Source of the DNA: Xenopus tropicalis | Lineage: Eukaryota > Chordata > Amphibia > Anura > Pipidae | Assembly (NCBI RefSeq): GCF_000004195.4 | Contig: NC_030683.2 | Coordinates: 53,333,358-53,397,357, forward strand | Direction: 5' to 3' | DNA: 64,000 bases | Shown here: piece after piece, positions 12,197 through 23,700 of the stretch | Position numbering within the stretch: position 1 is the first letter of the stretch | Layout of the letters: each line of letters starts with the position of its first letter | Notes under the pieces: generated by a model | Seen by the model: the letters and a program-made list of their open reading frames with translations, nothing else | Database searches by the model: none | What the model was told of the DNA's origin: nothing | Position numbers and translations under genes: made by a program

Positions 12197-15019
12197 ATGT
12201 ATTTGTATATTAATTATGCATTGTAGTGCAATGACGTATGAGTACATTAATCAATGAAATAAAATGTATCCAAAACCATCCCAGCCAATGCAGAGAAAGG
12301 GTTTTATTGTGTGTTATGATAGCTTTAAATAGAAGATGCAGGAGAGATGACAGCTTGTGTGAGACTCCGGCTCTCCTCCTCAGGGAGGAATATCAGTGAA
12401 GCACAGAAATTGGTTTGTCACTGTGCACATCTGTAGCTGTGTTTAAAGAAGAGCTGAAAGAGTTTTATGGCCAGCAAGCAGGGGATGTATAGGAAATGCC
12501 ATGCAGCCCCCACCACGTGTTGGGAATGGTTAAATAAAAGATAGTGAAAAACAACTGTTGTGTGCAAGCTTTTAAAGAGTAGAGGTGGGATCCCCTCTTG
12601 CGCTGGAAAAAGATTTGTATAATGCTGAAGAGGGGCCCTTTTTCTACATGTTATTCCTAATATCTTTCTAGCTTACATATTCCCACTCACCCTCCCTCCC
12701 AGGGTGCATTTCTTCTCTCTCCTCCCCAGTTGCAGACAGATGAACAAGAATAAATACTGAAAGACCCACAGCAAAGTTAACTGATCTATCAGTTTATTAA
12801 AGATAGCTTGCAGGCAAAAATGCTAATCCTCCCACAGCAGTAACAGCTTCAAGTAAATGATCCATACCTAAAAGCTTGCAGATCATGCACAGTCATTCTA
12901 ACTACTGCCCTGACCACACAAATTTCAAGCCCCACTACGGCCGAAAAAAGTTCCATTCATCCGCTCATTGTCTCCACATCTCTCCTTCTCAAGAATGTGG
13001 ATTAACCATTTTACTGTATGGAAAACTTTTAAGGAACTGTTAAGAAGCAATCCAATATGCAGTGATACGATCTGAACACTTACATCTAGGAAAACTGCTG
13101 TTAAGTATATAAGTGTATAGTTTTCAAACAACCTGATAAATTCCACATTTTGTAGATGACACTGCAGAACCAAAGCAATAAAAACATACAGTATAACAGT
13201 GCACAATGATAGCCACATGCGTGTTCTACCTATTTTTATTCAAGTACTGGATTTGTGGATCTGTATGGTTAAAGAATAAATAAAGAAAACCAACACCCTG
13301 ATATCAAATGAATAAACCGCATTTCATAAACAAAAAGGATTTCTGATTTAATGGACATTAAATCCAAAGACTTATGTAAATAGATCAAAACAACACCAAA
13401 GTGTGGGGACCTAAAGAGGCACCATAGAAACAAATCATTTTACCTTTCACTAAAGAATAAAAAAAGAACTGTAGTAGAACACTACATGCCAGTAATAAAG
13501 GGTATAGCTGGAAAATACAGGGTAAATAAAGAGTAAAAACATAGAGGAAGTCCAAGAGTATTAAGAGGTAATAGAAGAAAATAAATGTTGGGAAAAAAAA
13601 CGTCTGAAATAAGAAAAAGATGCGACAGAAAGAAGGAAGATATGTGAGAACTTAGGAAACCATAAGGACATTTAATTTGTTAACAACCCCAGCCATACCC
13701 TTCAAGGAGGTATCTTTTTTTTCGTTCTCAGAATATTCCAAGAAGAACCGATTCACAACAGCTGCATTTTTTTTTTAAAGCAGTACTTTAGATTAAGTGG
13801 CAGTTGCATATTAATTACAGAGTTAATTAATTAGGTACTATCATGTAATCATGTTGTAATTCATTGGTTTACTCTCAAGTGTATGAAGCAGTACTCACAG
13901 ACGAAAGCAAAGTAACGAGTCATATTTCTTCCAATTAACACATGGGAGTTTCTTAGCAAGTTCTACAACAGGGGGTCCCCTTACATCCAGTATATTAAAG
14001 AAAGATTTCTTTTTATAAAAAAAAGTTAAAAGGTGATTGCTTTTCTCATGATGAGCCAAGACTATATTGCCCCTATAGCAAATGTAAACATAAGACTAGC
14101 AACACTGCAATAACATGCTCAAATCAAGCGTGTCTGCTTTTTTACTGCCACTATGATTGTTCTCTTTATAAATGAATTGCCTCACTTATGTCTACAAAAA
14201 TATTGTTTCACCATTGCGTAGCAAAATCTTTCCCATTCACAGACCTATGCCTATTATAAATGAAAGCTGATTTTATTAGCTCTTTTGGTAGCATATACAG
14301 GTTATAAGAAAGAGAACTATATTTTTAGGAAGAACTTTTTATTTGCCTTTTGATAAATGAAAAAAGTCTGCTTGCACTATAGCTTAAAATTATCCGACAG
14401 CTTCTGAATATCACATATTTGTGCCACCATGTTCATGATTTCATCCCAGGAAGCAGAAAGCATTTCACAACAAGTTTAAGAAAAAGACCAGTAACTAGTG
14501 GTGTTTAGAGGCTATGCCAGTGGACAACCAGAAGACAGTTATTAGAAGGGTCCACTAGTATAAGGGTCAAATATCATTGTTCCAACAGATATACTGGGGA
14601 CCAGATACTTACAGGTTCCCTAAAGTCTAGATATGAAAAATGTTACACTTTTTTTTGTAAAGCAAGGAATCTGAAAATATTCCTGCACTGGAATCCTTCA
14701 TAGTTTTGTCTTGCTGTTGAAAGCACAAGCACTGGGCCTACTTAAGTGAAACATGAACTTACATAAAAAGTTGGATCCTTGGCTGGCAAAGGACAGAGGT
14801 AAAACAGCACAAGTAGGGATGTTCACTATCTACTTTGGAAATGGAAATTTTGTATGTAAGTATAACATGGTGCATTTACAAGATTTTAAAAAAAAATATT
14901 TTGATGGTAGATAAAAATAAATCTGACCATAAATGTGCCAATATCACCTTACAAAAGATCCATATGATTATTGATATATGAATGGGGATGTACCGATTGG
15001 TTGAGGGATCCAGCAGGGT
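12197..15019. other. Intronic stretch
   Basis: No exon or intact element recognised. A 97-codon minus-strand open frame (12925-13218) is hydrophobic and AT-driven with no supporting context. The rest is AT-rich with short A and T runs. Confidence 0.55.
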
Positions 15020-15142
15020 AGAAAAGGAGGATTTTTAACTTACTGGAAAATCCTTTTATAGATGGCCCATACTGTCAGTACGCTATGGGGACGTCATAAA
15101 ACTGGTGCTTGTCTAGGGTGGGTACAGTAAAAAAACAAACCC

Positions 15143-16180
15143 TTAATGCTGCACAGCTGCCTGGAGGACTTTTCTGCCAAAGGCTGCTGGTGCAGAATGG
15201 AAGACCTGGAGTCTATAAAACTTTGCAAATGTAGAGAGGGATGCCCAAGTGGTTGCCTTAAAGATTTGCTCTGGTGTGGCTTAGTTGTATAGCGCCCAAC
15301 AGGTACTAAGCGCTCTGGTAGGGTGCCCCTTGACACTAAATGGGGCCATATGCATAATTTATTGCACTCACCAGCCATCTGGCTATAGTACATTTGGACG
15401 CTGGGGAACATTTATTCACCCCATAAGTGACCTGAGAACCTAATTGCCCTAACTAAATCTAACTTATGAAGGTCCTTGGCATTAGTGGGTTGAGGGCACA
15501 GAGAAGGGAGATTAATCTCCTCATTAATATGAAAGGGAGAGACCACCTTAGGTGTGAAGGATGCAATTGTTCTGAAAACTGCTCTGTCTTGATGCAAGAT
15601 AAGCCAGGGCTCTTTGTGTGACAGTGCTGCTATGTCAGACACCTGTTTTTTTAAGTAATTGCTATCAGAAATGCCATTTTCCAAGTAAGTAATTTTAAGT
15701 TACAAGAGCCTAGCAGTTTGAAAGTAGGACCTTGTAAGGCTGTTTATATTAAGGTCCCAGGGTGGTGTAGGGTCCCTGTATGGTGGCCTGGCCCTATCTA
15801 TGCCTTGCAGAAACTGAATGATATCTGGTTACCTAGCCCACTGATGTTGAAGTTGGAGAGAATTGAAACCTTTTAGAGAGGAATTCTATGGCCGTCTGGG
15901 TAGATGCTTGTCTCCATGGTGTGTGTGCTGAGTCATAGCAATGAAAGTCCTCCAAGTCCAGTAACAGACTTTCGTAGTGGTGAGCTTCCTGGCTTTCAGC
16001 ATGATGTTGATGGCTGGTTCTGAGAAACCCATCGAGCTCCACAGGTCGATTTCAAGGGCCAGGTCGTCAAATATAACATCACCGGATTGTTGTGTTTTAT
16101 TGGGCCTTGAGTCAGCCTCCACAATATTTTTAGTTTTTGAGATCTGCATACCAGGTCCGTCTGGGCCAATCTGGGGCAAT
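15143..16180 (-). pseudogene. DIRS tyrosine recombinase remnant
   Basis: On the minus strand the last exon-free stretch reads KATTWASLSTFAKFYRLQVF, then HSAPAAFGRKVLQAAV before a stop (15145-15143). This is the C-terminal end of a DIRS recombinase, including the tyrosine in FAKFYRLQ that should act as the nucleophile. Further upstream are DRAVFRTIASFTPKVVSPFH and MGFSEPAINIMLKARKLTTT, also typical. These pieces lie in different frames, so several frameshifts or stops inactivate the gene. The enzyme would integrate a circular double-stranded intermediate. Confidence 0.85.
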
Positions 16181-16651
16181 TAAGATGGTCACTGTATGCT
16201 CCTGCTGAATCTTGTGGATTATCCGTGGAAGGAGGGCCAGTGGAGGAAACGCGTAGACTTTGTTGTAAGAGCAGGGTATGACTAAAGCATCCTCGCACGA
16301 TGCCCCTGGATCCCGCAACCTGGCGCAGTACATAGGTACCTTGTAGTTGTTTTGGGATGCTAACATGTCTATGTCCGGGCTTCCCCACCCGGCCATGATC
16401 TTGTCTAATATCTCCGGATGGAGTGCCCACTCTCCATGAGCTATCCGTTGTTGACTGAGAGTCTGCCTCCCAGTTTTGGACTTCCAGTATGAAGACTGCC
16501 GAGATTGCGGGGACATGGGATTGTTTGACTGCACGCGGAGGGACTGGCCCTTCAGGTGCTGGGACCAATGGGAGATGGCATTCCATATGGTCCTGATCTC
16601 CAGGACATTGACATGTGTGGTGGGAAGACTGTCCTCGGTGGCAAGGCCCAT
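16130..16651 (-). pseudogene. DIRS RNase H-region remnant
   Basis: A 173-codon minus-strand frame includes THVNVLEIRTIWNAISHW, GWGSPDIDMLASQNN, YAFPPLALLPRIIHKIQQEH and ILIAPDWPRRTWYADL, the recognisable RNase H and linker blocks of vertebrate DIRS polyproteins. The sequence upstream should be reverse transcriptase but instead looks like ORF1-type sequence, so this is a deleted fragment rather than a working polyprotein. Confidence 0.82.
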
Positions 16652-16883
16652 TTCCTGCCTAGGTTAGGTTGTGGAAATAGGTCCACCACCTGAGAGACTG
16701 AAGGACTATTCTTGTAATCGGAATCCTTTGGGACAGGTTTGAATGATCCTTGTTTCAGTGTTTTAGGAAATGATTCTGGAAGCACCTCATGTGGAAGCAA
16801 CCGAATGGTAATGCTTCCAGAGATGCCGCCATGTAGTGAGAAAGCGTTGGGTCAGGGAAAGGCGGTGATCAATTCGTTTTCAA

Positions 16884-17417
16884 TTAGCCGAGATATAGAT
16901 TTGAAGATGGAGAAGGCTCTGGCCCTTTTGGATTGAACACCCTGTACCCTATCGGCATTTGATGCAGCTGCTCTCTCATCCTTGATCTCCAATGTAGCCA
17001 ACATCTCTCAAAGTAGCCGTTTGGCTGTGTCGGGGCCTGCAATGGAATGGTAATGCTGATCCCTTCCTGAATCATCTGTATCTGTGTTGCTAATACCTCA
17101 CCCAATTCTGATTTGCTATCTGTCTCACAGATGTCACCTGTGTCAGAAGAATTATTTTCCAGAAAGACATGTGATTTGTGTTTCTTAGGACAGGTAAAAG
17201 ACTGACTGATAGTGATAGTGAAGTGATAGATCCTCCATTCTGTGTGCTGAGGGTCTGTCTGATGAGGGCCCGCCTTATGAGCGATAGATCCTCCGTCCTG
17301 TGTGCTGACGGTTTGTCTGATGTGGGCACATTTAATTGTGCATGTGCCCCAAGCAGAGAGATGAAGGCGTGACGGGCGCGCAGCGAGTGGCGCGTATACG
17401 TGCGTCCTGTGTGACAT
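16884..17417 (-). pseudogene. DIRS ORF1 (gag-like) remnant
   Basis: A 177-codon minus-strand frame next to the RNase H remnant with a Lys-rich PKKHK segment, acidic/serine-rich stretch (NNSSDTGD) and a Gln-rich helical stretch. Position and composition suit the nucleocapsid-like ORF1 of DIRS, but similarity is weak. A 75-bp imperfect direct repeat (around 17225 and 17285, agatcctcc...tgtgtgctga) sits inside it. Confidence 0.45.
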
Positions 17418-17830
17418 TATGCGTGCCAGTTAGTTCATGTTCCGGTGAGATGCATTTCCTGGAGAGGCGCATGCGTGCGGTACAGCACCGATCTCTGGGA
17501 GATGGCTGCTGTCCCAATAGTAGGCTCCTGCATGGCTTTGCCAGTCCTGTGGAGTGGCATATAAGCCATGGAAGTGCCGCATGTAAATTCCCAGTGGAGG
17601 TGGGGTGGGGAAGGTATGGTCTGCAGACCTGTGGTGTGCATCTGGACCTGAAGATCCAAATAAAAAAATTCTAAAGATAAATTAAAAACAACCAAAAAGA
17701 AAAAGAAAGAAAAATGGTCTGAAAAAAAACTGAAGGGGAAAGGAGGAGCACTGGCATATAGGGAGTAGGTGGAGCCGAGAAGTTTCTTCTTCTTCTGTTC
17801 TGCCTCCGGAGGTGAATGCTTAACACCATA

Positions 17831-18399
17831 GTGTCTGCACTGACAGGTAGGGCCGTGCTGATACACTATGCTGGTAAGTTCATGGTGCACAGGCAGATGA
17901 GGATTGAAGAGCATTTGATTTACTGCTGTCAACCCACATGTTACCACCTTAATACAGAAAAAACAGTGTATTGTGCTCATGATTGGGCTGGGTTTCAACA
18001 TGGAAATACACCAAATAATGTACTGCAGTTTAATTAGACATTGCATAAAGCTTTGTGCTTACAATAACATTAGAACATATAGAACATAAGCAAAACACTA
18101 TGAGTGACTGAAATGCTGCATAACTCTCCATAAATTTACAGCTTGAAAAATAAAATGTTAGTTGTTAAATTTATACTGACAGTCTACTTTTTCTAGATGG
18201 GGGTCTACAATTTATCTGACATTATTTGTGGGACAGAACTTACTGAAAAAAATTATGCCTTATAAAAAAGTTAGTATTTATGAAAAACACGTGGACTCCA
18301 TCTTGCTTCCAATTTTTGTCAATTAAAAGTTTTAAAATTCTCAAAGGATTTCTCTGGTAGCAAACTGAAAGCAAAATGGTGTGGGTATATTCCTTGTTA
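17831..18399. other. Intronic stretch
   Basis: AT-rich sequence without recognisable exon or element. Confidence 0.5.
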
Positions 18400-18900
18400 A
18401 TGATAGCCAGGCCAGCTTAATGATGTAGCACAGCTGTAATGATAGTTTTCATTTCAGGATGAACATACCTGCACTCATTCTCAGTAATAATGTCAGAAGA
18501 GCACTACTGCTCCAGATGTGAGGTCTCTGTTGTCAGTAGTATGTGTCTCCTAATTATGTATTCTCTCTGGTAGCACCCTGCATTCGCACACCGACAATGT
18601 GAGACCAGGGAGCAGAATTAATTACAATCTGACATATTCCATCTTCTCCTTGTGCCTCCCAAGATAATGTTTTTTTCTGTGCATGTGTGTGTTTCTATAA
18701 TTAGCCACTGGCTTGATCATTTTCTCCATTCTAGCAAAGGCACCTTGATTACAACTCCGCAAATGTCACAATGATGTATTGTTTGATTGCGACATATAAA
18801 AAGTGTAAGTCACTTTTGTCACAGGTCATATATTTATGCGACATGAGACAATCTTACATTTCTGTCGTATTTTAACTTGGGCACCTTACAGAGAAGTGAA
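18400..18900. promoter_or_regulatory. Candidate conserved non-coding element
   Basis: About 500 bp free of recognisable repeats, with balanced composition and a high density of homeodomain-like and other motifs (tcctaattatg, gaattaattacaatctgac, ataattagcc, ttgatcatttt). This texture, inside the long 5' intron of a developmental regulator, suggests an enhancer. It is inference from composition only; no alignment was possible. Confidence 0.35.
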
Positions 18901-20689
18901 ACAGAGGTAAAACAAGTGCTTACTTGAAAAAGGTCAACAAGACATTAAATAAATTGTGCATACGTCTCACAATATATTTCTCTTATTGCCTGAATCTTGG
19001 TATATCCACATTTTAATTTACTAATAACTTAGTGACCTGGCTTATAATGACATTACTTGCAGTTCTCATTCTATTTTTGTTTTACAAAGATTTAGGTTGA
19101 CTAAGAATGATTTCTATTTTTATACCTATGAAATGACTATGGTACACAAAAGTCCATAAAATATTGAATAAAAATATAAAATAATGAAACCCTGACAGTC
19201 TCTAATCATATTTGTCATGTCTCAATGTCTCCACACTGTCACAGATTACATTATCAACCTGTGGTATGTGCATTACTGGTGGTTCTTGCAGCATATTGTC
19301 AACATTATATTTAAATCAAATGGGTTGTTCACATTTTCGCAAAGACAAGTGGAAAGGCGTGTTGTAAATAAGCCCAAGACAGTACACTGATACAGTGCCC
19401 ATACAGCTTCCCATATTGCTACCCTCACTATACAGAATAACCTGGTGCCATATACAAGTCTTTGGGGAAAGGACTTAATTTCTTCTGTGTCTCTTAACAA
19501 GTGTTACTAAATGTTTTTTGCTCTGCTTTTATATCTTTATGTATAGCAATCTGTGTCTCCCTCTTTGCGCATGGCCTTATACACAGCATTGCTGTGTACC
19601 TACTGTACAAACAACAACATGTGCTAACAAAAATGAAGTATTTTTATAACTTTTTTCCTTTAACACCTTCTATGTCAGGACCTTTTATTCTTGTTATAGC
19701 TAATATTGCTAGTAAACATGTGGTACAGCACATATGAAAAGAAACCCAAAAACTAAAAGAATTTGTGGCAATGGCACATTCTTGTCAACACAATATATTA
19801 TATGTTGAGTAGCACATAAAAGGTTAAACAGAGAAACAATTACAGACATTAAGAAAAAATACTTTTAAATGAACAAATTTAAAAGCTATTTAACAATATT
19901 TTCAATATTAAAAGACTACCAATCACCATCAGGGTGGTACAGGGGTCAATGTACTCAGGGGCCTGATGTTAGAGGAAGCCCCTGAGATTGAAAGATCAGA
20001 TTTACAAGCCTCAAATGGGACAGGGCTTGTGGACAAGTGGGAAGGGCTTGGTGTATGAGGGACAGGGTTTTGTCATTAATTTACAGTGGCTGGGGTGAAT
20101 CAGGCGTGTGTATCATGGCCCTATTTTAACTTTTTGGCAAGGTCCGCAACTCATGGGTCCTGGCAACTAGCAGGTTAGTATTTAGGGCCACTAAGGGGAA
20201 GGGCCCTGGTAACTTAATAGCATGGGGCACCATTACTGATGGCGGCCCTTACTTATTCATTACATGTATTCATAATGCATATTGTGCATTTGTGACTTTA
20301 TCACTGTAATTTTATTGGAAATTAAAGAAAGCTGCTGTTTCTAACAACTAACGAGAAATTTCTTCTAGTTTATTCATCAACATGACACTTTGCAGGGCAT
20401 TGCTGAGCACTACCACAATTGAAATAATTGAAATACAAACTGGCTACAAGTCAACCTTATATAATGGAAAAATGGCCATTTTATAAAGTATTTTCCTATT
20501 TTTCACCTCAAAAGTTATGGATATTTAAAAATAAATAAATAAAAAAAAATAGATAGAGATATGATTGACCCAAAAAGGGTATCAGAAAAATGATGTAACA
20601 ATAATAAAACCAATGACAAAAAAAAAATAAATACATAAAATAAATGGGATTCTGCTTGTTTTTTTTTAAGCAGCTGACACACTCATCTA
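18901..20689. other. Intronic stretch
   Basis: Mostly AT-rich. About 19920-20270 is a GC-richer dispersed-repeat-like block (caggggcctgatgttag ... gatggcggccctta). An A-rich simple region occupies about 20525-20640. No gene recognised. Confidence 0.5.
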
Positions 20690-20885
20690 CATTTTTCTTG
20701 CTAACAAGATTTTCTGATCTTAAACCTGGCTTGAATGAATAGCGATTGTTCCCTTCTGGTTAGGAAGGTGCTGCATTCGCTTATACCCCATTCACTGGCC
20801 TAGAATCAGCCAGGCCTCAGATGGCTGTTTCCATGGCAACTTGTTTCATTCAATACAGGCACATAATGAAGACAATGTGTTTTCC
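20690..20885. promoter_or_regulatory. Candidate conserved non-coding element with RFX X-box
   Basis: Non-repetitive block containing GTTTCCATGGCAAC at 20827-20840, a perfect palindromic match to the RFX-factor X-box (GTTNCCNNGGNAAC). Nearby are gaatgaatagcgattgttccc and ggcctagaatcagccaggcc. RFX factors drive ciliary and neural enhancers; the link to zmiz1 is only positional. Confidence 0.45.
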
Positions 20886-22559
20886 ATTTAGATGAGTTTT
20901 AGAGAGAAGGGAAAAAAAACAAAAAAGCAAAGAGAAGGGAAAAAGAGCAAGAAGAAAAAGTACTAGATATGAGATACCTGCACATAAACCCAAAGAACTG
21001 TGTTTTTTTGTGGATTTGGACTGAACTCTTTAAGACCAGTTAGTTCTAAACGGCAGTAAGCCTAATCTCAGCTTTATACCTACACAAGTAAGAGCAGTTA
21101 ATATATGGTTGCAGCAGTTCTCAGCCATTCATTTATGTCAGCATTTGTTAAAGCAAGTCAGGATTTTAACAAACATTTCTAGATATATGTTTGGAATTCA
21201 TTCCCAAAATTCCATTTGGCAGTCTCCTCAACCCTAATGATTTGTTTGTGAATCCACACAAGAAGGGCGAAACAGGTCTGTAGTTGGGAATCTGATCAGC
21301 TATTATCCTGACTTCTGCTTTAAATACCCAGTTAGCTTATAGGATAAACCCATGTAAATGGGATTTTCTTGGAGCTCTTTGGAATTCATTCCCAAAATTC
21401 CTTTTCTTTAAGTACAAGCACTGCAACCAATGTTTCCTCCATTTGTGCACACAAAGGTATAATGCCTTATTTTTAAAGGATTCTAGACACTCCCTTTTTA
21501 AAGTTGTGCTGTAAATGTAAGTTCTGTCCAATTTGTTGTCCTGGCGCTTGCATATATAAGGTTGCCTACCAGTTAACATGCAAATCAAGAGAGTGAATCA
21601 AAACCAAAGCACAGCACTTAATATCATGTTTATCTGTGGCATGCTCAAGGACAGAACATTATTACTTGTGATTTTTGATCAGATACCTTGCAATAAGAGA
21701 CTCAAACAAATTAACACTTTGAGAATGGAAGTTCAAAGGCACACTGCAGCAACCTTCTGATACAATGCCATAGCTTTTTTCACCTAGGCCTTATAATAGT
21801 CAACACCAAGTTACTCTCTGCCCCTATCTTTCTCCCAGCTAACCAACAATGTCCTAAACCTGGCCCTTATTCACCTTATACTTGCCTGAGCTGCACACTT
21901 GCATCAATAACTTATTCCCCCCCCCTTCTCTCTTATGTCCAGTCAGACATTTCTTTGCCAACCCTACAGAAGACCAAATAAGGGTACAAAATAGCATGAC
22001 TCCTGAAGAATCTTTAAGTTGACATTTCTGACTTTGTACTAACTCTCTAACATTATAGAAAACTGAATGTGCAAGGTTCCTGACAGTCCTACATGGAAGT
22101 GCAGTACAACAGCACATACAAAGCACTAATTTGAAAGCAAAATTGAGTGTGCACTACTATTCATTATACATAATACTATCCACAAAAGGAGCTTTGCCCA
22201 TGGATACTCCTAGCATTGGGAGTACCAATGCACCTGTCCAGCCTGTTCTGAATAAAAGTTCATGCTAAGGAGCTATGAAACCCTCAGTCTGGACATGGTA
22301 GTAATTGCAGTGATCCCTTAGTGGGCTGCAGCAATAACCAAAACTGACTTGTGTCAAGTGAATTGTAATTATTAATGCTGCATGCTGGAAGTGATATTAT
22401 TCCAACATACATAAAAGAACAGCATGAGGTGGTCACATTAGACACATCTGCAATTATACTGGTATTCTGTCAAAGTAAAAAAAAACATTATGTAAGTAAA
22501 AAACATGGCTATTTGCTTCATTAAATTGCATTCAACACTAAAGGGTGATTTCAGGATTA
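20886..22559. other. Intronic stretch
   Basis: No gene recognised. The phrase ggaattcattcccaaaattcc occurs twice in part (21191 and 21380 regions), suggesting a small local duplication. Short frames have no domain. Confidence 0.5.
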
Positions 22560-23700
22560 TTTGAGGTCTGAAATGCTGAGGGACTGGCACATTGCTTATG
22601 TGGTTCCTTTATTTAAAAAGGGATCCTGTTCTCAGCCTGAAAACGATAGGCCTGTTAGTTTGACATTAGTAGTAGTAAAGCTTTTGCAAGGGTAATAAGG
22701 GATAGGGTACTTGAATACATTGCAAATTACAATACTATACTGTAAGTGCCAGCCTGGTTTTATGTGTAACAGATCTTGCCAGACTAATTTAATTAGGGAT
22801 GCATGGAATCCATGATTCGGTTCAGGATTCTGCCTTTTTCGCAGGATTCGGATTCGGCCGAATCAAATCCGAATCCTAAAAATCCTGTGAATTTTTGTCA
22901 TATAAACACTGAAGTTAAACATTTTTTTCTCTTATTTGGGCCATTGTTATTAGTGGAATACCGCATGGGGCCTATACTTGGTCCTTTACTTTTTTTTTTT
23001 TAATTTGTTTATTAATGATCTGGCGGTGGACATAGAAAGTATGGTTTCTATTTTTGCTGACGATACTAAATTGTGCAAAACTATAAGTACCATGCAGGAT
23101 GCTGCCACTTTACAAAGTGATTTGACATAATTGGAAAACTATGCAGCAAACTGGAAAATGAGGGTAATTGTAGTGAAAAGTACAAAGTTATGCACTTTCG
23201 TAGAAGTAATATAAATGCGTGTTACACACTACATGCTAGTGTGTTGGGGGATCCATAACTGAGAAGGATTTGGGGATTTTTGTAGATAACATGTGTAATT
23301 AAAGGCAATGCCATTCTGTGGCTACTAGTAAGTAAAGTGTTGTCTAGCATAAAAAAGTGCATTGACTCAAGGGATGAAAACATAATTTTGCCTCTTATAT
23401 ATATATATATAATGGGTTTCACCTTGAGTATACAGTGCAGTTTTGGGCTGCAGTCCTTAAGAAGGATATTTATGAGCTAAAGAGAATACAGAGATGTGCA
23501 ACTAAACTTGTAAAGGGGATGGAAGATTTAAACAATGATGTTAGACTGTCAAGGTTGGGGTTGTTTTCTCTGTAAAAAGGCACTTGTGAGGGGACATGAT
23601 TACTTTTTACAAGTAAAGTAGAGGGTGTTATAGGGAGATGTTCTTTTTTCCCATAAAAAGGATCACTACACCAGAGGCCACCATTGGCATGATTGTGCTT
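22560..23700 (+). pseudogene. CR1-type LINE fragment, 3' part of the reverse transcriptase ORF
   Basis: Plus-strand translation gives GPILGPLL, then VSIFADDTKLCKTIS with the catalytic FADD motif at 23053-23064, followed by LENYAAKWKM and a KVMHFGRS-like stretch. This is the thumb and palm end of a CR1 non-LTR retrotransposon. Stops (for example after SDLT) and gaps show it is dead. The upstream part (22560-22793: acattgcttatgtggttcctttatt, aaaagggatcctgttctcag) is also CR1. The two parts are separated by the insert at 22794-22945. Confidence 0.85.
22794..22945 (+). repeat. GGGATGCA-type DNA element nested in the CR1 fragment
   Basis: Begins agggatgcatggaatcc and carries ggattcggattcggccgaatc, tcctgtgaatttttgtcat and cactgaagtt. 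The copy at 63205-63483 shares the same sequence in the same order, which defines the family. Only the left half is present here, and it interrupts CR1 coding sequence, so it arrived later. Confidence 0.7.

Larger units (their letters stand above)
15020..17830 (-). mobile_element. DIRS-type retrotransposon, internally deleted and decayed
   Basis: Minus-strand element of the DIRS class, which integrates with a tyrosine recombinase instead of an integrase. In element order (right to left) are: a gag-like ORF1 region (about 17417-16884), an RNase H-like region (16651-16130), then the recombinase (16180-15143). The left flank at about 15030-15100 (ggatttttaacttactgg ... gatggcccatactgtcag) resembles DIRS terminal repeats. 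ORF1 passes almost directly into RNase H and I see no reverse transcriptase motifs between, so the RT block is deleted. Total about 2.8 kb against 5-6 kb for complete family members. Ends are approximate. Confidence 0.82.

Noticed and set aside
12925..13218. 97-codon hydrophobic minus-strand frame
   Set aside because: Hydrophobicity follows from AT-rich codons; no signal, neighbour or homology supports it.
16476..16667. Plus-strand and alternative-frame ORFs in the DIRS region (for example 15996-16586 minus)
   Set aside because: Shadows of the RNase H and recombinase frames; only the frames with family motifs are kept.
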